NCBI RefSeq assembly: GCF_049243985.1
Contig: NC_135375.1
Location: forward strand, 23,064,490 to 23,128,489
Direction of reading: 5' to 3'
Source of the DNA: Paroedura picta
Lineage: Eukaryota > Chordata > Lepidosauria > Squamata > Gekkonidae
Length of the DNA stretch: 64,000 nucleotides
This document shows, one piece after another, positions 1 through 10,648 of this stretch (within the stretch, counting starts at the first letter, position 1; the number at the start of each line of letters is the position of its first letter). The notes below the pieces were generated by a model. That model was given only the letters and a program-made list of their open reading frames with translations, ran no database searches and was not told the origin of the DNA. Position numbers and translations under genes: made by a program.

Positions 1-39
1 ATGAATTGTCAAAGGTATAATTTGTTTCTTGGCCTAAGG

Positions 40-171
40 CAGGGGTAGTCAAACTGCGGCCCTCCAGATGTCCATAGACTACCATTCCCATGAGCTCCTG
101 CCAGCGCTGGCAGGGGCTCATGGGAATGGTAGTCCATGGACATCTGGAGGGCCGCAGTTTGACTACCCCTG
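40..171. mobile_element. Palindromic hAT MITE, copy 1
   Basis: Starts CAGGGGTAGTCAAACTGCGG and ends with its inverted complement, meeting at a short centre. No clear target duplication is visible. Same family as copies at 1342, 4019, 19872, 21752, 31467, 41553, 51026 and 59166. Confidence 0.9.
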
Positions 172-204
172 GAGGAATAACTAGATTCATGAACCCATGA
201 AACT

Positions 205-378
205 GCTGTATATGGAATCAGACCCTTGGTCTACTCAGACTAGCAGTGGCTTTCCAGGATCTCAGACAGAGGCCTTTTGCATTATCTACTGCTGTATCTT
301 TTAAGTGGAGATACAGGGGATTGAACCTGGGACCTTCTACACACCAAGCAGATGCTGTACCACTGAGCCACAGCTCCT
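205..378 (-). repeat. tRNA-derived SINE (Ala-like head)
   Basis: Reverse complement reads GTGGCTCAGTGGTACAGCAT, then a B-box-like GGTTCAATCCC, and ends with the ACCAAGGGTCTGATTC tail. Other copies: 36338-36490, 50860-51006, 52225-52378. Confidence 0.8.
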
Positions 379-1191
379 CCATCAAGGATATTTGGTTCAA
401 GTCCTTCATGCATAAGTAGGGGAAGAGTACTGGACCTCCTTAACTCAGGTGAGATAAAAATGTAAGCACGTGCTTTCCCGCTTACAGGAAAAAAAGCAAG
501 AGGTAAGGGAAAGCTGGCAGGCAACAGCACTGGCAAAAATGTCAGAACAGACCAGGTTTGTTCAACATCAGGGAATGTTTTTTTAAAAAAAGACAAACCA
601 GCTGCCGCTCATCTGTACCGAGACCAAAACCCAAGTTAGGTTACATAGGCTTTGCAATAAAATGGAAGAAACTTGATCCTTGGAGACCTTGCGGTGATGC
701 AAGCACAAAGATTGTGTAATGTCGACTGGACTGAACTACTGCAATAGCTGGCATACAAGTCCGAAGATCAAATGCACATTTTGAGTCCCACTGGGAGATA
801 AAGGGGGGAGTGCAGGAGGGGCGTGGCATGCACCCGAAGCCCCAGCTTTATTGACACACTGGGGACCATATTCACACACTTGGCGGTCATCTGCTTAACC
901 TTTGCTGATGCTATCAGACATCCTTTCTAACTGCAGAGTCCCCTGCCTACCAGGAACACCTCTCATGTTACCCTCTTCATTCTCCCAGCTTTCTGTCAAA
1001 GTATATCAGAGGCCTACAGAATGGATTGATGTTTTTAGACAGCCCAGGTAGGTCGAAGCCTGTAACCCACCAGCCAAGTCAGGCCGATCCCTCAGCTGCC
1101 ATCTAGCAAGCCCACCCATGTACGGAGAAGTGCAAAGCAGAGATCTTTTTTTTTCATGGGATTTCTCATAAAATGGTCCAGGAATGGGGCA

Positions 1192-1333
1192 CTGCCCTGG
1201 CTTGGGTAGCCCAGGCTAGCTTGAGCTTGTCAGATCATGGAAGATAAGCAAGGTCAGCCCCGAGAGACCATCAAGGAATACCAGGGTTGCTATGCAGAGG
1301 GAGATAAAGGCAAGCCACCTCATGCCTTGAAAA
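1192..1333 (+). repeat. 5S-rRNA-derived SINE, copy 1
   Basis: Keeps 5S-like sequence (CTTGTCAGATCATGGAAGA, TAAGCAAGGT, GAATACCAGGGTTGCTATG) followed by a tail GCAAGCCACCTCATGCCTTG resembling Bov-B/RTE tails. The second copy is at 39920-40112. Confidence 0.75.
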
Positions 1334-1341
1334 CCCTATGG

Positions 1342-1473
1342 CAGGGGTAGTTAACCTGTGGTCCTCCAGATGTTCATGGACTACAATTCCCATGAGCTGT
1401 TCCGAACACTGGCAGGGGCTCATGGGAATTGAAGTCCATGGACAACTGGAGGACCACAGGTTGACTACCCCTG
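1342..1473. mobile_element. Palindromic hAT MITE, copy 2
   Basis: Near-perfect palindrome from CAGGGGTAGTTAACC to TGACTACCCCTG, bounded on both sides by CCCTATGG (1334-1341 and 1474-1481). Confidence 0.95.
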
Positions 1474-1481
1474 CCCTATGG

Positions 1482-2209
1482 CAGTGGTTCTCAACCTTCC
1501 TAATGCCGTGACCCTTGAATACAGTTCCTCATGTTGTGTTGACCCCAACCATAAAATTATGCAAGTCTTCTTTCACAGAAATTAAACCAAAACTGAACAC
1601 TGGCATGAAGATCCATTGTTCATGATTGTATATAAATTGTTTTTTTTTTTCAGGGTTTCTCAGTTCAGTTCTACCTCTTGTTCCACCATGCCGATCTCGC
1701 TTTTTTCCGCTGTTCCAGACAGATGAACGCTTTATCGTGATCTATCCCACAAGACTGTTGTGTGGATGATCAGCTGGTGGCCGAGTGCAGGCACCTGCAG
1801 GAGCAGCAACAGTGGCAGTGCCCCCTGCTGGCCAAGCTGCTCACCCTGCCATAACTCCTGTGAAAGGGTCATTCAGAAGAAGAAGAAGAAGAAGAGTTGG
1901 TTCTTATATGCCGCTTTTCCCTACCCGAAGGAGGCTCAAAGCAGCTTACAGTCGCCTTCCCATTCCTCTCCCCACAACAGACACCCTGTGGGGTGAGTGA
2001 GGCTGAGAGAGCCCTGATATCACTGCCCGGTCAGAACAATTTTATCAGTGCCGTGGCGAGCCCAAGTTCACCCAGCTGGTTGCATGTGGGGGAGCGCAGA
2101 ATCGAACCCGGCATGCCAGATTAGAAGTCCGCACTCCTAACCACTACACCAAACTGGCTCTCAGATTCAACCCGCAAAGGGGTCCCAACTCCCAGGTTGA
2201 GAACCAATG
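1482..2209. mobile_element. hAT (Charlie-like) non-autonomous element with nested SINE
   Basis: Terminal inverted repeats CAGTGGTTCTCAACC and GGTTGAGAACCAATG, with CCCTATGG on both sides (1474-1481 and 2210-2217). A minus-strand SINE is inserted at about 1877-2162. No transposase frame remains. Confidence 0.88.
1877..2162 (-). repeat. tRNA-derived CORE/MIR-like SINE, full length
   Basis: Reverse complement: tRNA-like head GTTTGGTGTAGTGGTTAGGA, B box GGTTCGATTC, a MIR-type core (CAGCTGGGTGAACTTGG) and a tail ending in (CTT)n. Relatives are listed separately. Confidence 0.85.
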
Positions 2210-2639
2210 CCCTATGGGGTTATTAAGTCGGCTTCGATGCTCTGAGGCAGAGATCTTCCCAAGCTTTCCTGGTGGTCCTCTCTCCTGCATGCTCCACTTA
2301 TATGCCAGATCTTTGAGAGGCATTTATCCCTGAGAAGGCAGGGTGTATGTCCTTGATCCCTTCCCTCCTTGCTTACCCCACTGCTTTTTTCAAAGCCAAT
2401 TCTCTTAATACAGGGCCCCCTTTTATGTTTTTCCTTATTGCCCCACACCATTATCTCTCCCTGCTGTCAACATTTCAATTTAGTGATCACCATGCCTCAG
2501 GTTTCCTGGCCCAAGCACCACTTTACTGGCTGGGTGGGAAAAATCACTACTGCTTCCTGAGAACATCACATCACGGGTTTTGTGTCATGTCGCTAGTCCT
2601 TAGCAGATGAGATACAATGGAGAGGGACTTATTGTTTAA

Positions 2640-2928
2640 GGTAAAAGGTAAAGGTATCCCCTGTGCAAGCACCGGGTCATGTCTGACCCTTGGGGTGACG
2701 CCCTCTAGCATTTTCATGGCAGACTCAATACGGGGTTGTTTGCCAGTGCCTTCCCCAGTCATTACTGTTTACCCCCCAGCAGCAAGCTGGGTACTCATTT
2801 TACTGACCTCGGAAGGATGGAAGGCTGAGTCAACCTTGAGCCGGCTCCTGGGATTGAACTCCCAGTCTCATGGGCAGAGCTTCAGACTGCATGTCTGCTG
2901 CCTTACCACTCTGCACCACAAGAGGCTC
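2640..2928 (-). repeat. Sauria SINE (Bov-B-tailed), copy 1
   Basis: Reverse complement starts GAGCCTCTTGTGGTGCAGAG (tRNA-like head) and ends ACCTTTACCTTTTACC after the CATGACCCGGTGCTTGCACA block shared with Bov-B LINE tails. Flanked by TATTGTTTA on both sides. Confidence 0.88.
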
Positions 2929-3091
2929 AATATTGTTTACTGGTGCCCAACAGATGACCAAGCAAAAGGTTGTAGCATTGTGAGGAAGCTCATGGAAAGG
3001 GGACATCACTGTGTGGATGAGTAAAACTCTCCTCTGCTTTGGACAAAACTTCTATGTACACACAGGGTAAGGCATCTATTTAGAATCATAG

Positions 3092-3365
3092 AATCATAGA
3101 GTTGGAAGGGTCCTCCTGGTTCATCTAGCCTAACCCCCTGCACTATGCAGGACACTCACATCCCTATCGCTCATCTACTGTCACCTGCCACCCCCTTGAA
3201 CCTTCACAGAATCAGCCTCTCCGTCAGATGGCTATCCAGCCTTTGTTTAAAAATTTCCAAAGATGGAGAACCCACCACCTCTCGAGGAAGCCTGTTCCAC
3301 TGAGAAACCGCTCTGACAGGAACTTCTTCCGGATGTTTAGACAGAATTTCTTTTTAATTTGTTTC
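3092..3365 (-). repeat. CR1 LINE 3' end
   Basis: Begins with the tandem AATCATAGAATCATAGA terminus typical of CR1. Its complement encodes the ORF2 C-terminus (RKKFLSERFLS-like, HLTERLIL-like). 5'-truncated. Confidence 0.85.
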
Positions 3366-4018
3366 CTTGATTCCAGAAAAGGATCTAGCTATAATTGTTT
3401 TCCTGTTTACTGAAACATTTAAAAATATTATTGGCTCATTGAATCTTCATGCTGAACTAGCAGTGGTTTCATATGCTTCCTCGACTCTTACCAGTTTGTA
3501 TAATTTTAAATGATGTTCCCAAAAAACTGACCATTGTCTTTGTCTGGGCTCCCTCAAAGCCCTCCTTTTCATAAATTCAAAGCATCCATTTCTTGAATCT
3601 TGCTTTTCCAGTCACTATCTGGATTACTGATACTCACTCAGTGGCTCGGGAGTCACCTGTAGCTCTCTGAATGGCCACTTGGGGAGCACTGTTCTCCAGG
3701 GTGGCACCAACCCCACGTTCCAGAGAAAGAGGGGAAGACCATTACTCACTGGGGCTTGTGGCTGGCCAATGGGCCCTACCTTGAAACTGCTGAGGGCTTC
3801 CCCTAATTGTGGGACTCATGCCACAGATGGAAGGAAAGAGGCTGCCTCCTCCTTCTTTGCAGCCTGGGCATTTGCTGGAAGGGCAGCAACCTGGCCACAG
3901 AGTAGAGAACCTTCAACCACCACAGCCTCTGCCCAGGAGAAAAGCTGGCTGGGGGGGGGGGGGTTGCGGCTTCCCTCCCATTTTACCAACACCAGTCCCG
4001 ACTGTAAGACATACAGGC
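3366..4018. other. No gene or classified repeat seen
   Basis: Only a poly-G tract (about 3950-3964) and unremarkable single-copy-like sequence. Confidence 0.4.
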
Positions 4019-4154
4019 CAGGGGTAGTCAACCTGTGGTCCTCCAGATGTCAATGGACTACAATTCCCACAAGCCCCTGCCAGCAAACACTGGCAGGGGC
4101 TTGTGGGAACTGTAGTCCATGAACATCTGGAGGACCACAGGTTGACTACCCCTG
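4019..4154. mobile_element. Palindromic hAT MITE, copy 3
   Basis: CAGGGGTAGTCAACCTGTGG to its inverted complement. Target duplication ATACAGGC / ATAAAGGC (7 of 8). Confidence 0.93.
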
Positions 4155-5169
4155 ATAAAGGCCATGCTTGTTGGTACGGAAAAGTAAGAAGATTCTGCCA
4201 GAACCTTTCTACAAGATTTCACCGCCTCTTACAACTGTGCATTTATTAAACCACCTACAAAGCAGATTATTTGGATATTATGATTGTGCAAGTCTTTTTG
4301 ACGTGCCACCGAGAAGTACTAAGTACACAAAGGGAATTATTTTTTGGGGAAAAATCAATATGCAACCAGAGAGGTACTGTCTAAATACAATACAGGTAGG
4401 GCAAGATTCTTTTCAGTTTCCAAGTACTCTGCGGTAGGGAGTTACCAGGAGGCAAACAACTTCCCCAAGTTTCAAAGGCCATTTGAGAAATCCATTAACC
4501 TGGGGGAAGTGGGTGTTCTATTGGTACAATTAATGCTAATGTGCTGGGGATTAAGTGTCCAGCTGCAATTGAGGGACGTCATCTAGAGACGCAGAAGTCT
4601 TTCTCCACAGGCGGGGATAACAATTTAAGTGCGTCCGTCAAAATCTGTTGGCAGAAAAATACAGTGATCCATTTAGATTTCATCAGACTTCCTTTTGCTG
4701 GTACTGCAGCCAGTGGTTAATAATTGCAAGTGGAAACGTCTCTGAAGCCTGAAAGGACGAGCAACTTTTTAAAAAGCAAAAATCAGTGCAAAGATCTATA
4801 TTATTGACTGGAATCAGAGAATCACAGACTAGCTAAGACTTCCCCCTCTCCCCAAGTCTGGAAACTGATTTATCTCATGTCTGTTTTCCAACTGGACTGT
4901 CAAAATATGATTCATAAACAGCTTGCTAATTTGCAGACACCCTCCCTTAATTGTGGGCCTCTAGTAAAATATTAAATGGCACTTTGCATCATGGCTTATT
5001 AAATTTATATGCTGCTTCCCCCTAGAGGCCATGCTTGAGGCAGCTCGCCAAGAAAAGTATGGGAAGATCGCTGAAAAGCATAAAAACAATGAAAATTAAC
5101 CAACTATCAAAAAACACAGTCAAAGGATAAAACCTTTAGCAGCCTAAAACAAACCTCATAAAGCAGACC

Positions 5170-5512
5170 TTAAGCTGGGCTTTCTCAACCAGGGTTTCAG
5201 GAAACCCTGGGGTTTCTGGACAGGCCAGGAAGGGTATCCTGAATGGTTGGTAGCTTATTAATTTTAATATATTTTTAAAAACTGTTAAACATTTATCAGG
5301 TGATAGGACCATATATGGTCATATTGACCCACCCTTTCCCTCCCAAAATGGCCAATGATGGGCCTGGAGAGAGTGGGAAGGGGAAGGGGGGTTTACACAG
5401 CTATGCTTCTCAACTACATTCTGCACGATTGTGCCACTTCGGGGCTTCCTCAAAGCCTGAAGAATGTTTCAGGGATTTCTTAGTGCTAAAAAAGTTGAGA
5501 AAGACTGCCTTG
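5170..5512. mobile_element. hAT-like element, CTTTCTCAACC family
   Basis: Ends GGCTTTCTCAACCAGGG and GTTGAGAAAGACTG form imperfect inverted repeats; flanks CCTTAAGC / CCTTGAGC suggest an 8-bp duplication. Partial relatives at 21262, 37873, 38868 and 48430. No coding capacity. Confidence 0.7.
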
Positions 5513-5645
5513 AGCTAAAAGCAGAAGAGCACACAAGATGTTTCAAATCCCTTAGCTAAAAGCCTAAGGAAAAATAAATGCCTCTGGCTTGATGCCTCAA
5601 AGGGGCATCAGGTGAGCCTCAAGGGGGAGAGCATTGCACAGGAAG

Positions 5646-5745
5646 AAGAGGTTTTATACCTCGCTTTTCACTGCCCAGAAGAGTCTCACAGCACAACAGA
5701 TACCCTTTAAAGTGCCCACAGTCTTTTTGGCATCAGACAGGCAAA
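5646..5745 (-). repeat. CORE-type SINE fragment
   Basis: Contains the 3' half signature TATACCTCGCTTTTCACTG, with CAACAGATACCC. Truncated. Confidence 0.5.
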
Positions 5746-8179
5746 ACACCAGGCTGTCTTCTCCCAATCGTACAGGAGTCTGAGAACCTTGTTTTAAAGT
5801 CATCCATTAGCACACAAATTCTTTTTGGGATCCAGTTATCATATTCAGGGTCTCAGAAATCCACCCAGACAGAAATAAAGTGAAAAAGAACATGAATTTC
5901 AAAAGGGGGAGGGATGCTGTATTGTTTTGGCATTTCACCATGGCAACAGGGCAGTGTTGATTTCTATTAAAATACATCTGTATTGTGGCATAACTGAATA
6001 GCAATGCGGAAGTGCCTTTAAAAAAAATTGGGGGCTGGGGGGAGGGGATAAAGTTTCAGTCCACAAGAGAACTGCTGTACTGTGATTGGTGGCTTGCTGT
6101 GATTGACAAGCCAAGGAGTAGAGGGAAAAGTTCGCCTTGCTTTCTCTTGCAGCCTCGTCAGGAGGCAAAAAAGCTGTGACGGGGCAGAGAGAAACCGTGG
6201 GAGGGGTCTCCCCGTGAAGAGGGCTGCAAATGCAAGATTTACCATCCTACATTTGCAAGCAGGAAGCCACTTGTATTTTGCTCCTCTGTGTGGAAATAGC
6301 CTAAGTGTAACAAACAAATAATAATAAAAAACTTAATTGCGCCTCTCTCATGCCCATTTTCATTCCAGCTTTCTTCCAAAGAATTTAGGATTTTCTCCTC
6401 ACAACAACCCTGTGAGGTAGGTTAAGTTGAAATGGTGGGCATTTGAGCCCATAGCCTCTCAAGAACACTCTCTCATACTGTCGCTAATGTTGCCAACTTT
6501 ACTTGTTAACACATTTACAGAAATCAGTAAAGAAATAATAGACCTGTTCTTATTGTTTGGTATATTTTATCCTACCCTTTCTCCAAAGAGCTCTCCTCTT
6601 CACAACCACCATGTGAGGTAGGTTAAACTGAGAGATCGTCAGGGATCTCTCAGAACCTGCTCCAATGGCTACAACACACTGCCTCAAATAAACCAAGTCA
6701 GAGATACAAAACCAGCTCTTTGTTGTTGAACATTTTTAATGCCACTTCAGTGTTACCGATAAAACAATACAGCCATTTCAGTATTCACAGCTTTGTTCAC
6801 AAACAGCAGGAAATATGAAGACAGAATTTGTACCACTGTATTAAAAAGAATAATCCTACAATTCTAGGTTCCTTTCTCTTAGGGGGGGAAATAAGGCTCA
6901 GTAGTAATTCTGTAGGTGCCATGAAGCTAGAGAAAGATGGAAAGCCTTGTGCAGAAAAATTAAAAACAGCAAATACAATTTATTTCAGGACACCATCTCT
7001 TGCAACTTCTATTTGTTTCAGTGCAAGTTTCTGAGCAAGAATCAAAGACCCAGTAGTTTAAAGTTACTGAGTCCTGGTGCAGTACCAAACTTGGCTTTTG
7101 AGAGCTACAGCATTTATGCAAGAAGAAGGCTAGCGAGAAATGGACTCTGTTCTCTGTATTTATTTCGGGGAGGCTCAAGCACCCAGGACTGCAAGTCTTT
7201 CATGTGGCTTTCTTCTGCTGACGGCTCCTTTATTCACAGAGAGCTATTCTTCCTCTAAGAGCGGATGTACTGGCAATTTCAGGAACTCAAGGAAGGGCTA
7301 TTTCACGTTATAATTATTAGTATCAATCTGCCTACCATTGATCTTGGAAATGCCTATGGCAGCCAAGCTGTCATGAAATACCTGCAACTATGTGGGCTTA
7401 TTATAATATGACTTGACTCTCTTGCCAGGAGCTGGAAGAGATAGCTATGTTTGTACCCATCTCAGCTGAGAAACCAGACATCCATCTAAAAACACATAAC
7501 AGCTTGTTTACATGAATAAGCTTTGGACTGTTACCATTACGTTATGGCATTTAGAAAACACACAATGAATGCAGATGAAACGGTTCGATAAGATATCATT
7601 CTTGGCTCCGTCGTTAGCTATTAACCTTACTTTTTAAAAACTAGGGGCAAAGCCCATTGCATTTAGAATACAATGGATGCTAGATTGGGAGCGGGGGGGG
7701 GGGAGGCTGGAGTGGAAGAACTCTGCAGATTGCCTCTCCCTCCCCCCAGGACCTGGAAAGGATGCAGGCTGCAGGGAACTCACCGGCAGGGGCAGCCCTC
7801 ATGCGGCAGGGATCTGCAGCCTCTGAGCCTTGGAGAGAAATGGGAGGAGGAGGGGGTGGTCAGGGGTGGGGGACGGAAGGCTGGCTGCTGGACAGACAGG
7901 CAAGCTGGTTGGAGGAGGAGGCACTCAGGGGCGGGACAGCCACCCTGAGTGGGTGTTAAATGCTGAGTGGCACTTAAGCCATGAGACCAGCTCCTACTCC
8001 CACCCGTTAGCAAAAATATTAAGTGGAACAGATATTTCTATTGCATGCTTGCAGCACGCAGGTTCTTGAGGTGGCTTCAAAGCATCAATAAAAGGCTTAA
8101 ATAAGAATCAACAACCAAACAGCAGCATTCAAATATTAAGTACATCAACACAAAAAAAGGCCATATAAATGAAGGGCCT
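5746..8179. other. Mostly unclassified intergenic sequence
   Basis: Two short MIR/CORE-like pieces (around 6395-6440 and 6600-6640, both with GTGAGGTAGGTTAA) and a G-rich low-complexity block at about 7690-7930. No gene seen; the open frames in the G-rich block follow its composition. Confidence 0.4.
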
Positions 8180-8510
8180 GCAAAATGGCGCTCTTCCACC
8201 AGGCATTTGGTTGAGGCCAAGGACCACCCCTACCGTCTGAAGGTCCCCACTTCCGTCATCTTTCACACCGAGTTGATACTGGCATGTCATCTACTGGGTT
8301 CCTAGGTGCAATAGGGGGAGATAGTTGACAGAGCGAGCTTTGATTGGTTTAATTTTTAAGTTTTAGACTGGGAAGGGCAGGTAATAAATAAATAAATAGA
8401 TAAATAAATAAATAGACTTTTCACTGTACAGGTTTTTAACTGTCATCAATGTTGTGAGGCGCCTTGAGACTGCTTGGAGAGGGGCGGCCTGTAAGTTTAA
8501 AAATAAAATA
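8180..8510 (+). repeat. L2 LINE 3' end
   Basis: CTCTTCCACCAGGCATTTGG followed by an (AAATA)n tract at about 8380-8416 and GGCGCCTTGAGAC...AAATAAAATAAA, as in L2 3' UTRs. Confidence 0.6.
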
Positions 8511-8515
8511 AACAA

Positions 8516-8606
8516 ACCAGAACAAAGTTTGAGTCCACCTTTAAGGCCAACGATGTTTCAGGTATAAGCTTTCTGTGTGCATGGGCACTTCTTCAGATAC
8601 AGCGAT
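8516..8606 (+). repeat. Unclassified dispersed repeat
   Basis: Core TTTGAGTCCACCTTTAAGGC...CACTTCTTCAGATAC. Related pieces: 22712-22782 (+) and 22830-22868 (-), 23017-23110 (+), 31410-31458 (+), 43130-43240 (-). Common in reptile DNA; class not assigned. Confidence 0.55.
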
Positions 8607-9090
8607 CAACCAGTAAGACTGACAGTCATCTTGGTAGTGTTAGAACAGGAGAGGAGACCAGAATGGTGGTGGTTAAAAGCCAAACAGGTGGGGGGGAAAT
8701 GAAATTTTTTTTCCTGACCTGGAATTAAATATCACGCTAAGTTTGGTGTCAGGCAAATTGCTGCATGAGGTTCTGAGGTGGAGGCACCACAATGGAAAAG
8801 GCCCCGTCTCTGGCAGCAATTTGCCTTACCTCTGAAAGTGCAGAGAACAGGACCTTATCAATTGCTGGACACATACATACAGCAGCAGAGGGTCTTTCAA
8901 GTATCTGGCCCCACCGTTTAGGCCTCTATGAATTGTACTAGGAAACCAACTGCTGGCCAGTTAATATTTTTTCATGGGACTATTCATAAAGCTCGCAGCA
9001 GCTACCAGTTTTGCAGCTGGAAAGAGCTTTCAGAACTATCTTCAAAGACAGAACGCATTAAAGTGACCAAACATGGATAGGATTAGAATA

Positions 9091-9363
9091 GAGAGCCAGC
9101 TTGGTTGCAGTGGTTAGGAGTGTTGGTTTCTAATCTGGTAAACCAGGGTTGATTCTTCACTCCTCCACATGCCGCCAGCTGGGTGACCTTGGGCAAGTCA
9201 CAGTCCTGTTAGAGCTGTTCTCATGGAGCAGTTCTGTCAGAGCTCTGTCAGCCCTGCCTACCTCACAGGTTAACTGTTGTGGAGAGAGGAAGGGAAGGAG
9301 ATTGTAAGCTGCTTTGAAACTCCTTCTGGTAGAGAAAAGCAGGGTATAAACTTTTCTTCTTCA
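9091..9363 (+). repeat. CORE/MIR-like tRNA SINE, full length
   Basis: tRNA-like head AGTGGTTAGGAG, core TGGGTGACCTTGGGCAAGTC, tail TAGAGAAAAGCAGGGTATAA and (CTT)n. Confidence 0.85.
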
Positions 9364-10504
9364 TGGGTAACTGGAGCCAAATTGTGCTTTTTCTGTTGGG
9401 TGTTTAAATAAACTTATTTCATTAGTTATCATTATATAGTCACTACACAGCTATAAAATAATCAAGATTTTTCTACCCAGTTAAGGTAGCACATTTATAG
9501 GCCTTAAGTTGTTAGGAGCCATTACCATAGATAACCAAACTGTGGACAACTACCTAAACTGATTGAACATACTCACCAGTTAGATTCCTAAATTCATCTA
9601 GAGGCATATCATTCTAAAATAATTTATCAGTAGTTGCAGCTTTGCCTCACATAATAATTTTACTCCAAGTAAATGAAAGGTTCTGACCCAAGTAATATCC
9701 AATACGCTGTGTGTTTATGTGCTACAAATTTTTAAGGCACCCAAACATCATTTTGTATTTATTCTCAGAATATTAACTCTAATATAACAACACACGTACA
9801 CTGGATTATTTCTGTGTGGGGTCACTGCTCACTGTCTTGCATAAGGCCATCAGAGAAGTGAAGCTATTTTCCTGGATTTATCGCTTTGCGCCAATTTTTT
9901 TTCTACACTGTTCTATTCAACGTAATGATTATGTGCAGGACAGGATGTAAAGGGCACACTCCCCAAATATTTTATTTAGGAAAATAGAGTCTCTCCGTTA
10001 AAAACAAAAATAGAACTAGGATTTTATTTCTAGGCACAGTGCTAAATAACCTTAGACTCCTGCTCAACATCAAAAAGATGGCTGAAAGCTTAACGGTTCT
10101 CTTGTATTTGAAACTGAATACTAGCTTGCAGTAGCTCTTATTAGTATCAATATGATTAGACGTCCAAGGACAAAGAATTTAAATTCCAGCCCGTTTGATT
10201 GTCCAAGCAGATAAGCACAGAGCCAAGTGCAACTGATACAGAGAGGGCCAACAGAATTCTTGAGTCTCTGCAAGAAAAGCTGTCAATACATAAATGAGTA
10301 TTGCCCTGCTTCAGGCCTTGCTGGGAAAGATAAGAATAATGGAACAGGAATATGACCAGTAGGGGGGAAAGTCTACAGATAAGAAGACAATGTTCCATAG
10401 AAACATGTTCATTATCTACTCCCTACTGTAGCGCTCGTGAAAAGACTGCGAAGACCCGAAGAAGGAAAACTTAATGACTAGAGTCTCCATGCTTGCAATT
10501 TTTT
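9364..10504. other. No gene or repeat recognised
   Basis: AT-rich intergenic sequence; no family signature or conserved frame seen. Confidence 0.35.
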
Positions 10505-10648
10505 AAACAGAGGCTGGATAGACATTTGATGGAGAGGCTGATTCTGTGAAGGCTTAAGGGGTTGGCAGGTTACAGCGGACAAGCAATAGTGCAGGGGGTT
10601 GGACTAGATGACCCAGGAGGTACCTTCCTACTCTATGATTCTATGAGT
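10505..10648 (+). repeat. CR1 LINE 3' end
   Basis: AAACAGAGGCTGGATAGACA...GGTTGGACTAGATGACCCAG, ending in GATTCTATGA. Confidence 0.85.

Noticed and set aside
40-171. Palindromic repeats as a CRISPR-like array
   Set aside because: Copies are dispersed over 60 kb with 8-bp target duplications, which fits transposition in a vertebrate genome.
1230-1300. Possible 5S rRNA gene
   Set aside because: The similarity is partial and diverged, and is followed by an RTE-like tail, so it is a 5S-derived SINE.
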